A stretch of DNA of 64,000 nt from Raffaelea ambrosiae. Its lineage: Eukaryota > Ascomycota > Sordariomycetes > Ophiostomatales > Ophiostomataceae. Below, piece by piece: positions 11,239 through 20,703 of the stretch. The position numbers and the translations under genes are program-made. Positions within the stretch are counted from its first letter, which is position 1; every line of letters starts with the position of its first letter. The DNA is taken from positions 248,001 through 312,000 of the forward strand of contig PCDI01000019.1 of assembly GCA_002778195.1 (NCBI GenBank). Reading direction: 5' to 3'. Below the pieces are notes generated by a model. The model was not told the origin of the DNA, ran no database searches, and saw nothing but the letters and a program-made list of their open reading frames with translations.

Positions 11239-12867
11239 ATGTTGCACCTCGGTGCCGTCTACGTTCTAGCAGCCGTCGCTGCTGTTCTCTGTCCTGGGAT
11301 ACGGGCTGCACCGTTGGGCAGCGGCGACGACCAGCCGCTGACCGTCCGCACGCTGACAGGCGTCTACACCGGCCTCCTCAACGAACAGTACTCGAATGTC
11401 CGCGAGTTCCGCCACATTCCCTACGCGCAGCCGCCCACGGGCGACCGCCGGTGGCTGCCGCCGGTGGCGCGGACACCGACGGGCCAGCACGCGTTTTCCT
11501 ACCGCTTTCCTCCGTCGTGCCCGCAGTACTCGACCAAGATCCCGTCGCTGTGGAACGCCAACATTACCGATTTTGCCATTGCCTCGTACGGCCAGAGCCT
11601 GCTGGCCGGTGTGCAGACGCAGTCCAGCTCCGAGGACTGTCTGAGTCTCGCGATCTGGGCGCCGCGCGTCCACGGCGCCTCTCTGCTGCCCGTGGCCGTC
11701 TTCGTCCCCGGCGGCGACTTCCAGGCCGGCGGCGTGGACGTGCCGTACCAGATGCCGGCCCCGCTGGTCTCTCGCCGGGGCGATCTGATCGTGGTCACGC
11801 TCAACTACCGCGTCAACATTTTTGGGTTTCCCAATGCGGCCGGCCTCCACGACCAGAACCTGGGCATCCTCGACCAGCGCATGGCGCTCGAGTGGCTCCA
11901 CGACAACATTGCTGGCTTTGGGGGGGATCCGGACCGCATGGTCCTCTGGGGCCAGTCGGCCGGCGCGGTGGCGGTCGACATCCACAACTATGCGTTTCCG
12001 GACAACCCCCTGTTCGCGGGCACCTACCTCATGTCGGGGACGGCGGCGGTGGCGGGCCGGCCGGCGGATCCGAGCTACAGCAACTTTTCCTTTGTGGCCA
12101 GCCATCTGGGGTGCGGGGGCTTTTCGGCCAGCGATGCGGCGGCGGCGGAGCTGGCCTGCATGCGCCAGGTGCCGTCCGACCTGATTGTCAACTTTGTGGG
12201 CCAGTACGCCGAGAACGGCACAAAGCCCACGATCGGGTTCCGCCCCGTGCCGGACGACCGCATCTACTTTGCCAACTACAGCGACCGGGCGGCGCGGGGG
12301 CTGGTGGCGGCGCGGCCGGCGCTGGTCTCGACGACGGCCAACGAGGAGGCGGCGCTGTACCGCTACCCGGCGACGAATCTGACGGCGGGGCCGTACATGC
12401 CGGCGGTGGACGCGGCCACGCTGGCAGTGTTTGTGTGTCCGGCGGCCAACACGACGCGCTGGCGCGGGCGGCTGCCGGGGCGGACCACGTACCGGTACCA
12501 GTATGCGGGCAACGTCAGTGCGGTGACGCCGTACGGGTGGATGGGCGCGTACCACGCGAGCGACATTCCGATGGTGTTTGGGACGCTGGCGCGGCGAGCG
12601 GCGGACGACCAAGCGGACGACCAAGGCAGGACGGTGACGGCTTTCGACCAGCAGATTCTGGAGGCGATGGAGGACCATGTGGCGGCGTTTGTGGCGGACC
12701 CGGCGGACGGGCTGCGGAAGCGCGGGTGGCTGCCGGACGAGGGCCAGGCGGAGGGCGGGTTCATGATGCGGTTTGCGGCCGGGGGGGTGGTGCAGACGGA
12801 GATCAACTCGCTGGCGGTGGACGGGGCGTGTTACGGCCAAGGGGCGTACGACGACAGTCCCGAGTAG
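11239..12867 (+). CDS. Secreted type-B carboxylesterase/lipase
   Basis: A single exon of 542 residues. The first ATG (11239) opens a signal peptide (MLHLGAVYVLAAVAAVLCPG, then IRAAP), indicating secretion. The alpha/beta-hydrolase esterase fold is shown by FRHIPYAQPP near the N-terminus, SEDCLSL, NYRVNIFGFP, and the nucleophile elbow GQSAG with Ser240. The acid residue is probably in TANEEAAL and the histidine in GAYHASDIPM, completing the triad. Family members hydrolyse carboxylic esters, including lipids and plant or aromatic esters; no specific substrate can be read from sequence. A TATA-like element lies about 100 bases upstream. Its divergent neighbour is a secreted dioxygenase, so both could act outside the cell on phenolic material, which is inference only. 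Confidence 0.92.
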   Translation: MLHLGAVYVLAAVAAVLCPGIRAAPLGSGDDQPLTVRTLTGVYTGLLNEQYSNVREFRHIPYAQPPTGDRRWLPPVARTPTGQHAFSYRFPPSCPQYSTKIPSLWNANITDFAIASYGQSLLAGVQTQSSSEDCLSLAIWAPRVHGASLLPVAVFVPGGDFQAGGVDVPYQMPAPLVSRRGDLIVVTLNYRVNIFGFPNAAGLHDQNLGILDQRMALEWLHDNIAGFGGDPDRMVLWGQSAGAVAVDIHNYAFPDNPLFAGTYLMSGTAAVAGRPADPSYSNFSFVASHLGCGGFSASDAAAAELACMRQVPSDLIVNFVGQYAENGTKPTIGFRPVPDDRIYFANYSDRAARGLVAARPALVSTTANEEAALYRYPATNLTAGPYMPAVDAATLAVFVCPAANTTRWRGRLPGRTTYRYQYAGNVSAVTPYGWMGAYHASDIPMVFGTLARRAADDQADDQGRTVTAFDQQILEAMEDHVAAFVADPADGLRKRGWLPDEGQAEGGFMMRFAAGGVVQTEINSLAVDGACYGQGAYDDSPE

Positions 12868-14259
12868 GAGGGGTGGTGTTGTCTTGTTGTCCGTGGCGCG
12901 TGTCATACCCGAGGAGGATCGGATAGATTTGCCGGAGGCGCATCAAGAAACAGAACAACAAGGCGTGTTGCGTGCGATAACAAAGCAGATGGGCGTGGAC
13001 GCAGGCTGGCATCGCGCCGGATGGTCTGGATGTGGGGACATCAAGTCTGTAGCTACCTAGTATCTTGTACCATCGGCTCTCGTCTCATTCGTCCAAGTCC
13101 CGTATCTCGTACTTTCATGATAACCCAGAGTCCCGGATGCATCCAAACACAAGGAGCAAGATACCGTGGAATGCACCAAGCCCGTGAGGGCGGCGTGTTG
13201 ATAACAAAAAAAAAAAAAGAAAGAGCTGCATGACGAGGTTGAGATGCAGCCAGCGCAGGCATGTGTGCGGATGCGCCGTATCTCGAGAAAGACAAGAAAA
13301 GACCACTGACAAGGATGTGTCCCGGGACATGCTCCGGACGCCGGCGGTGGATCTGTCTCCGCATCAATCTGGCAGCAAACCATGTTTTTTTAGCGCAGGA
13401 AGGGCAAGCGCGTGATGGCCAGAGACTGGGACTATGCACAACCTGGGACGTAGTGGCAGCAAATGAAAAGAAAGGAAAAGGTGGCTGACGGGGGTGTGTG
13501 AATTAGCGGGCTGCGGGCTGGGGCCCAGGGCCAGGAGCTATTAGGCGCTGGACGGGCCGGGACTTGGCCCGGGAGCACAAGATAAGAGCAGGGCCTGGCG
13601 TTGGATTGGCGATTGGCGTGACAGCAGTTTGGTTTGGCCAGGCCAAGGGGGGGGGGGTGCCCTGCCAAGACAGGACGTACAGCAGAGTACCGTGCGTCGT
13701 ACTCGTAGACCGCATGCAGTCGATACGACTCGTTGGTCCATTCCGCAGCCCGTAGTCGGCTGGCGGAAGATCGGCCGCGACATGGCCAGACTGGGACCAC
13801 GAGCCAAGGGGGGAAAAAACAACGAGGCGAGGCCGACAGGCGAGCTGCCATCGCTGATGCAACGTGCGGTTGGGCGGAACGACAGAGAGAAGGTTGCAGG
13901 CTCCCTACATCAGACGAGGAGGCTGAAGAGGCAGAGGAACCTCCTAGGAGCATCTGGGCCGTCTTGGGTCTGGATCGTCCTCGTCTTGAATGTCTTGGCG
14001 GAAGCTTGGACGCGGGTTCCTGGGCCACAAAGACGGAAAGAGACTGGCATTGCCTGGCGGATGGCCTGATGGCCTGGCCGAACGGAGAACGGTCTATTAT
14101 CTACACGATACAGAAAGAAAACCACGAATCTACGGAGGACGAGGAAAAGGCGGGGGGGAGGGTGTTGGCGGGGACTATCTACAGATGCAGGCAAGACCAG
14201 GGCTCCAGGCGGATGCGGTGTATGCGGCCTGCTGCAGGCTCTCTCTGCTACGCCTGCTC
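12868..14259. other. Intergenic region between the convergent esterase and SMP-30 genes
   Basis: This holds 3' flanking sequence of both genes. There is a 12-base A run near 13207 and a 10-base G run near 13648. Open frames on both strands overlap one another and have no recognisable domain or splice pattern; I see no gene. Confidence 0.5.
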
Positions 14260-15627
14260 CTATCCCGCAAACTCGTGCTTGGCCTGGCCGTGCACGCCAT
14301 CTGGCACCACATACCGGAACATGTGCCCGCCGTCGTCGTCCGGGCCGACCTCGTTGGCGCGGTCCTGGCCCGTGGCAATGTACAGCACATTCCAGTCCTG
14401 GCCGCCCCAGGTCGGACAGGCCGGGTTGTAGGCCGAGATCCGGACGTCGCGGAGGTGCTCGCCCGCGGGGCTGTAGACCATGACGCGGTACGACGAGTAG
14501 ACGGCCACCCAGAGGTTTCCCGTCGAGCTGGCCGGGCACGCGCCGAGACGCCGTTAGTGATCCGCAAGACGCCTGCGCGGAGTAGAACCAACTCCCTTGT
14601 GTGTGGGTGCCACTTGTGTGTGGGTGCCATGGCCCCCCAGAGACGACGCGTGCTAGCGGGGGACTCACTCGATGACCATGCCGTCGGGCTCGCCCTGCTG
14701 GCCGCGGCGGTCCACCAACAGGCGACGGTTGGCGATGGAGCCACTTTCGCTGTCGTAGTCGTATTGGTAGATTTTCTTGGCCATGGAGTCGTTGACATAC
14801 ACTGGCGTTTCTGTTAGTCATAGGTTGTGTGGTCGGGGGAGTCTGGGGAGGAGAACATGGGGAGGCGAGGAGGCGAGGAGAAGAGGAGGAGAAAAGAGGA
14901 GAAAAGAGGAGAAAAGAGGAGAAACGAAAAACAAAAACAAAAAACAAAATAACGTCCAGACAGGGGTCATCTTGGGGTCTTGGGCCTCTCGAGGCAGCAC
15001 ACAGTCCTCCGGGTTCCCGGGTCCACGTCCTGGGACAGCTGCCCTTGGGAACTCACTCGTCGTGTCGTCGGGGCTCCAGGCTAGCCCGTTGCCGCACACA
15101 AAGCCCGAGTCCATCTCGTGCAGGCTGCCGTCCGGATCGTAGCGCCAGAGCCGCCCCTGGGGTGGTGGCCCCTGGTACGTCTCGGCCTGGAACACGGGCA
15201 CCAGCGCCTTGTCGATCTCGGCCAGCCAGAACCGCCCGCGGCTGTCGATGCCCCCGTCGTTGAAGCGCCGCTTGTCGCGGTCGGCCGTGGGGATGATCTC
15301 GCGGAGCACGTCCAGCCGCCCGGTGGCCTCGTCCAGCAAGGCCACGCCCTGGTAGTAGGCGCAGATGTAGCTGCCCGGGTGGTCGCGGCGGAAGAACTGC
15401 ACCGTGACGCTGTCGGGGAGGGCCACGACGCGGGCTTTCTCTGCGCGGGACGCCGTGTCGCCGTGGCTGGGGTCCACCGGGAGGATGTGCAGCTCGGCCG
15501 GCTCCTTGAGGCAGTCGACCCAGTGCAGCGTCGAGTCGCGCGCGCGGTAGATGGGGGCCTCGCCCAGCACCATGGCCGGCTGGCAGCGGTACCAGGGCTT
15601 GCCAGCATCGGCAGTGGGGACGGCCAT
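14260..15627 (-). CDS. SMP-30/gluconolactonase/LRE-like six-bladed propeller protein
   Basis: Exons 15627-15057, 14810-14669 and 14527-14260 (introns of 246 and 141 bases, donors GTGAGT) give 326 residues, the usual length for the family. Signature segments in order are LGEAPIYRARDSTLHWVD, NDGGIDSRGRFWLAEID, VCGNGLAWSPDD, YVNDSMAKKIYQYDYD, GEPDGMVIDSTGNLWVAVY and CPTWGGQDWNVLYIATG. The Glu of LGEAP, the Asn of CGNGLAWS and the Asp of YVNDSM match the divalent-metal ligands of SMP-30/regucalcin, so the catalytic centre looks intact. The family hydrolyses sugar lactones or other esters. There is no signal peptide, so it is probably cytosolic. Intron 1 is swollen by a GAGGAGAAAA-type purine repeat. 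It is divergent from the UNC-93-like transporter and shares an 840-base promoter region with it. Confidence 0.9.
14868..14950. repeat. Purine-rich low-complexity repeat inside intron 1 of the SMP-30 gene
   Basis: The + strand shows repeated GGCGAG, GAGGAGAAAA and AAAACAAAAAC units within intron 14811-15056. This accounts for the intron's 246-base size against about 60-120 for most introns here. Confidence 0.7.
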
Positions 15628-16002
15628 GATTGGGGGGGTGTGTGTGTGTGTGTTCACCGCAGAGCGTCGGCACGAGGGTCGACTGTGCAAGAGGCTGATA
15701 CCAGGTCGTCGGATGAGACTGGGCACAAAAATTGCCAATTTGGTGCTCCTTTGTCACTGTGTCGATACACAAGCCCTACGGAGGGGCGACGGTACGACAC
15801 AGGGGAGTCGGGACACCCCAAGCTCGCTATTTCGGCGCGCTAGCCACTGTGGCCAGGGCTTATCTCTTCCCGCACTGCCTAGCTGGGCATGTTACGTTGT
15901 GGGCCTCCGCCCCCTTAGGTTACATGCACGATACCCCGGCCCAGGGCCGCACTAGCTGGGCTCGACCACCCACCACACGCCACCCGCCATTTCACAGAAC
16001 AG

Positions 16003-16062
16003 GACGAAAAGACGAAAAGACGAGAACGACGCGAAAGACGAAAAAGACGAAAAAGACGAAAC
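16003..16062. repeat. Short tandem repeat of GACGAAAA(A) units
   Basis: Six or so imperfect 9-10 base units (GACGAAAA, GACGAGAAC, GACGCGAAA, GACGAAAAA) in the divergent promoter region. Confidence 0.75.
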
Positions 16063-16344
16063 CCGAACAAACTTCCCGACCTGATGGGTACCCAGACAGA
16101 GCCAAAACGGCCCACTGCAGATAGTCTTCTGGCCTAGCGTCCATAGTTTGATGCACAAGCGTTGGGGGTCCGTCTTTGGCTGCTGTGGCCGGTGGCCTGT
16201 GTCTGTGGTCGCTTGTCTGGTCGTCCGGTCCCTTGGCTTGGTCCCTTGGCTGGCCCCGGCCGTTTTGTATTAGTATCGGCCATGTCCTCGACCGGAGCTC
16301 ATGGGGTCGAGAGCGATGGACAGAGACATGCAGCTCTAGATGCT

Positions 16345-16415
16345 CTCGACTGCCCTCGACTGCCTCGTCTGACCTCGACTGCCTCGACTGACCTCGACTG
16401 CCTCGACTGACCTCG
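16345..16415. repeat. Tandem repeat CTCGACTG(A/C) in the transporter 5' leader
   Basis: About seven imperfect copies of a 9-10 base unit, the last four forming two perfect 19-base higher-order units. The repeat ends about 50 bases before the ATG at 16468 and so is probably transcribed. Confidence 0.8.
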
Positions 16416-16467
16416 GCCGACTCGTCTGCATCCTTCTCGCTCTCTCCATCAGCACCACCTCCTCGCA

Positions 16468-18316
16468 ATGTTCTCCCTCAAAAAGTCGCGTGGCGATGCT
16501 GCGCCTGGGTCTACGGACTACACCCGCTTCTGGCGCTTCAACTCGCCCTTCTGGCAGGTCATCCTCGTCAGTTTTGTCGCTTTCGGGTAGGTTCCCCAGC
16601 AGCAAGAATCCCTCCTCTCTCTTCCTCTCTCTTTCCTGTCCCGGACTGACCCAACAACACAGATGCCCCGGCATGTACAATGCCCTCTCCGGCATTGGCG
16701 GTGGTGGCCAGATCGACACCACCACCCAGGCCAAATCCCACATCGCCCTCGCCTCCGTCAGTGCCGCCGGCAACCTCTTCATCGGCCCCATTGTCACCAA
16801 CCAGATCGGCCCCAAGTGGACGCTGTTCCTCGGCGGCCTGCCCTACGTCCTCTATGCCGGCTCGCTGCTCTGCTACAGCCACACCGCCAACTGGGGCTTC
16901 GTCGTCGGCGCCGGCGGTGTGCTCGGCATTGGTGCCTCGCTGCTGTGGATTGCCCAGGGCGGCATCATGACCGGCTACCCGTCGCCGGCCGACCACGGCA
17001 AGTCCATTGGTGTTTTCTGGTTTATTTTCAAGTGAGTCAGTCCCCCGTCCGCGGCGTAAGACAGATCCCGCTTGACTCCGATCTTCAGTCTTGGATGTTG
17101 CCTCTTCAATTCCCAATCCGCAATGCCCAATCGTCCATCTCAATCTTCCATCGTCCCCGTGCTGACCTGCCAGCCTCGGCGGCTTCCTTGGCTCCATCAT
17201 CTCTTTCGGCATGAACTTCCATTCCACCGCCGGCACCATCAGCGACGGCACCTACATTGCCTTTATGGTCATCATGGCCGCCGGCTGCTGCTGCGCGCTG
17301 TTTCTGCTGCCTCCCAAGAAGGTCTTCCGCGACGACGGCGAGCCCGTGACTGTGGCCAAGAAGCCGCCCGTTCTTGAAGAGTTTTGGGCCACGGTCAAGA
17401 TCCTGGCTCGCTGGGAGGCCATTTGCCTGATTCCGTTTTGGTTTTCAGCGAATTGTGAGTTTTGAGTGAGGAAGAAAAGAAACTCGAGTGAACGAAGCGA
17501 GTGAGGAAGAAAAGAAGCTCGAGTGAGCGAAGCGAGCGAGGAAAGAAAGAAACTCGAGTGAGCGAAGCGAGCGAGGAAGAAAAGAAACTCGAGTGAGCGA
17601 AGCGAGCGAGGAAAGAAGCGAAGCGAGCGAGGAAATAAGATGCTGACCCCCCCCCAGTCTTCTACAACTACCAACAAAACACAATGAACGCCAAGCTCTT
17701 CAACATCCGCACGCGCTCCTTCAACGGCGCCATGTACTGGCTCGCCCAGATGTTCGCCAGCTACCTCTTCGGCCTCTTCCTCGACAACAAGTACATGGGC
17801 CGCCGCGCCCGCTTCCTCTGGGGCTACATCCTCTCCCTCGTCATCGGCCTGATCATCTGGGGCGGCGGCCTCGGCCTCCAGCTCCGCCGCGACCCCTCCG
17901 GCGACTACTACCAGCTCCGCGAGATGGACCTCATCGACTCGGGCCGCAAGTACGCCGGCCCCTTCCTGCTGTACTTTGCCTACGGCGCCTTCGACGCCAT
18001 CTGGCAGACCCTCTGCTACTGGACCCTCGCCTACCTCGCCGACGAGTCCCCCGAGCAGGCCTCCCGCTTTGTCGGCGCCTTCAAGGCCTTTGAGGCCATG
18101 GGCAGCGCCATCGCCTCCAAGCTCAACACCGACAAGACCAACTACAACGTCGAGTTCGGGCTCGACTGCCTGTTCCTGCTGCTGGGCTGGCTGTGCGCCC
18201 TGCCCGTCGTGCTCAAGGTCAAGGACATTGTCCCGGCCGTCGAGGGCAGCAGCGATGCCGGCATGAACGACCCGACCCTGCAGGAGATCCAGGCCTCTGT
18301 GAAGGAGGACTGTTAA
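16468..18316 (+). CDS. UNC-93/DUF895-family major facilitator-like membrane protein
   Basis: Exons 16468-16586, 16663-17031, 17174-17454 and 17658-18316 give 475 residues. The protein is strongly hydrophobic with about ten to twelve membrane segments, beginning with FWQVILVSFVAFGCPGMYNA and including WTLFLGGLPYVLYAGSLLCY and FLWGYILSLVIGLIIWGGGL. The order and motifs (PGMYNALSGIGGGGQ, FYNYQQNTMNAKLFNIRTRS, YFAYGAFDAIWQTLCYW) match fungal DUF895/UNC-93-like proteins, a branch related to the major facilitator superfamily whose substrates are mostly unknown. It probably sits in the plasma or vacuolar membrane. Intron 3 (203 bases) is largely a 35-base tandem repeat. It is divergent from the SMP-30 gene; a shared pathway is possible but unproven. 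Confidence 0.9.
17468..17640 (+). repeat. 35-base minisatellite inside intron 3 of the UNC-93-like gene
   Basis: Four near-identical 35-base units start at 17468, 17503, 17538 and 17573, followed by shortened copies to about 17640. Each unit runs from GAGGAAGAAAAG through CTCGAGTGAGCG to AAGCGAGC. Together they fill most of intron 17455-17657. From the second unit on, each carries GTGAGC, which resembles a 5' splice site. Confidence 0.9.
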
Positions 18317-18949
18317 AAGGTCGAGAAGAAGAAGAAGAAGAAGGGGGAGCGTGTTTTCATGAGGAAGAGAGGAGTGGTCATTAATCGGCAGCAGGCATGA
18401 AAAGGGGACATCCAGTCGAGACACACGGCCGAAATTTAATAACTCCTATCATGTGTGTTTTTCAGCGAATTCGCGTCTGGTATGAAGCAAGTCTGTTACG
18501 TCTCTCCGTATACCAATTCGTATAGTAGCCAAGTGGAATAGCGAGCGATTGATTGTATTGGTGTTTGTTTTGAACAACGTCTGTTCCCACTACCAAAAAA
18601 GATCCCCTAGCACAGTTGCTACATTCTGTGTCCTATGTTTTCTCGACTGTTCGTTGATCACCCTCCGTAACTACCACTGCCAGCTATTCAGCGTTTGGCC
18701 AGTAGCCCCCCCCCCACGGTCTCCGTTCCGTTCTTGTTCTTCACTCAATCACTGCATGACTTTTGTGTCCGAGAGAAAACGCCTGTAAATTTCCGTTTCC
18801 CAGCCTGGCAAACAACTAAAAATACACACCATATAAGAAGGATGAAATGGACACGCCCATGAAAGCAAATGTAAATGAGAATAAAAACGAGGAAAAAAAC
18901 ACAAAAAAAAAGACTTGACAAAACCACAACGTCTTCTGTTTCTTGCTCC
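18317..18949. other. Intergenic region between convergent transporter and BuGZ-like genes
   Basis: Contains 3' flanking sequence of both genes, including a GAAGAAGAAG tract right after the transporter stop and A-rich sequence near 18880-18910 at the 3' end of the BuGZ-like gene. I see no gene. Confidence 0.5.
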
Positions 18950-20172
18950 TCATGCCGCTGCCACCTTGTACCGCGCCATCTGCGCCATCCGCTCCTCCAG
19001 ACTGAAATCCCCGTCCGAGTACACCATCCGCATCGCCTTGTCCTTTTTCTTTTCCGACTTTTCGTGCTTCTCTGCCTTTTCCGCCGGCTTCTCGTCCGTC
19101 CCTGGTGGCTTGATCCCCGCCTCGGCCATCCGGATGATCTTGTCAATGTCGTCGCCGTGCGCTGCGCCCGACACCAGATCGTCCAGTGTCGATGCCGCAC
19201 CCGTGCCCGCACCGCCACCGCTGGCGTAGCTGCTGCCGTTCCCGCTGTAGCCAGGCGGCCGCTGGGGGAGGCCAGGCGCACCGCCCGGAGGAGGAGCACC
19301 AACACCCACACCCACACCCACACCCACACCGCCACCCGGCGGCCGTGTCGGCAGCGAGCCAGACACACCAGGAGGGCCATACCCGGGGACGACAACAGGA
19401 GCTGCACCTTGTCCCGCCGCCGCCGCCGCCGCCGCCCGGTTGATCCCGTTGGCCGCTGCCGACGCCGCCGCGTTCTCGGCCAGCGCTTTGCGCGCCGGCG
19501 CCTGGGCGCGCCACTCGCGCAGCCGCGCCTTCAGCTCCTCGGACGTCTCAAACTTGAACTTCTTGGCTGGTCGCTGGCTGCCGGGAGCGCCCGGCGGCGG
19601 GTTGCCCGTGGCGGCCTGGCGGGCCTCGCGGTTCTTGTAGTAGTCGGCCATGATCTGCTGGTTGTGCTGCTGGACCGCTTCGTCGGGGACACCCTCCATG
19701 CCGAAGATTTCGACGTCGAGTCCCTCGCGGCCCTCAATGGCGTTCTCGACGAGTGTGAGGGTTTCCTTGTGCACCTGGTTCATATGGACCGACAGGCCTA
19801 CGAAAAGTCAATGGGAGATCCGAAAGACGATACATGCAAGTCGAGGCTTTTTTTTTTTTTTTCGGAGGGAGAAAACAAGACGCAGCCATCACCACCACCA
19901 CCACCATCACTTACCACCTGCCGTGTTCAACCTTCTCCCGCATCGTTCGCATTTGAAGTGCTTTGCTTTCTGGTGGGAGATGAGCAGCTTCAAGTCCTCA
20001 AAGTCGCGCTCGCCTGGGAATGGTTAGAATCAACAACAACGATAGCAGAACACCATCCGGTTCTCCCAATGACTTCTCCACGTGGCTTCCAGGTGAGACA
20101 CGTACAGTAGTAGCACCACGGCCGGTCGATGAGCTCCTCGATGTTGGGGTGATTGCGCCGCTTCTTGCCCAT
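18950..20172 (-). CDS. C2H2 zinc finger protein of the BuGZ/ZNF207 (SUF4-like) family
   Basis: Exons 20172-20106, 20013-19915 and 19797-18950 give 337 residues. The N-terminus MGKKRRNHPNIEELIDRPWC leads into two adjacent zinc fingers, YYCERDFEDLKLLISHQKAKH and CERCGRRLNTAGGLSVHMNQVH, followed by HKETLTLVENAIEGREGLD and IFGMEGVPDEAV. This is the N-terminal signature of animal BuGZ/ZNF207 and plant SUF4. The rest is Pro/Gly/Ala-rich, with a (VG)n run coded by a CACACC repeat near 19300-19335 and a poly-Ala stretch. BuGZ binds microtubules and the spindle checkpoint protein Bub3 and phase-separates; fungal relatives are poorly studied, so the role is inferred. The donor for intron 2 was chosen to keep the TAGGLSVH reading; a second GT three bases upstream would delete one glycine. 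Confidence 0.87.
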
Positions 20173-20703
20173 GGTGACCAAGTGTGGGATGGGGGGGGAA
20201 TCGGGTAGGGCGAGAGAAAGACGTGTATTCGGGTGTCGTCGCGGGGAATAGATCAAAGTCCGGAATGGAAGCGGTCGCCGTCACTTTGTTGATGATTGTA
20301 TCGTCGCTGACCTGTTCTTCCTGAAGCTGGTCGCAGAATATTTTGGACGCGCCCTTGGTAGACGGAGCTAGCCACAATCGGACACATGTGATTAATAATG
20401 CACAGTGCCATATCATGTATAAATGCACTGTACACAAGGTGTAAGTGACGGTAGCAACAGGACGACAAGAACGATTGGTCTTCAATATTGCTACATACAT
20501 TCGGATCTGTATCCCGTACATGGGCTATATGCTATCTTGGAATGGAAGTGCTTCTGCATCTCCTGTGTGCCTCGTGCACTAGTGAGCTTGCATGTGAGCT
20601 CATCTCCCCCACATGCCTCTTCAAAAAGAGTCGTGATCTTCTAGATCTGAGCAGACTCCGGTAGCTTGCGATATTACAGTAACAGTGTTGTCCTTCTTCT
20701 TCT
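20173..20703. other. Intergenic region upstream of the BuGZ-like gene
   Basis: Mixed-composition sequence holding the BuGZ-like promoter and the 3' flank of the amidohydrolase gene. No TATA box or gene could be supported. Confidence 0.45.

Larger units (their letters stand above)
15628..16467. promoter_or_regulatory. Shared divergent promoter region of the SMP-30 and UNC-93-like genes
   Basis: The region between two head-to-head start codons. It contains a short (GT)n run just upstream of the SMP-30 start (about 15638-15651), a GACGAAAAA-type repeat at about 16003-16062, and a CTCGACTG(A/C) repeat at 16345-16415 in the transporter leader. No gene is visible in it. Confidence 0.55.

Noticed and set aside
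11266..12906. 546-codon minus frame opposite the carboxylesterase
   Set aside because: Shadow frame; Arg/His/Val-rich without domains, while the + frame has a signal peptide and GQSAG.
11178..12926. 582-codon frame overlapping the esterase on the same strand
   Set aside because: Gly/Arg/Ala-rich out-of-frame reading of the esterase; it starts from a non-ATG codon.
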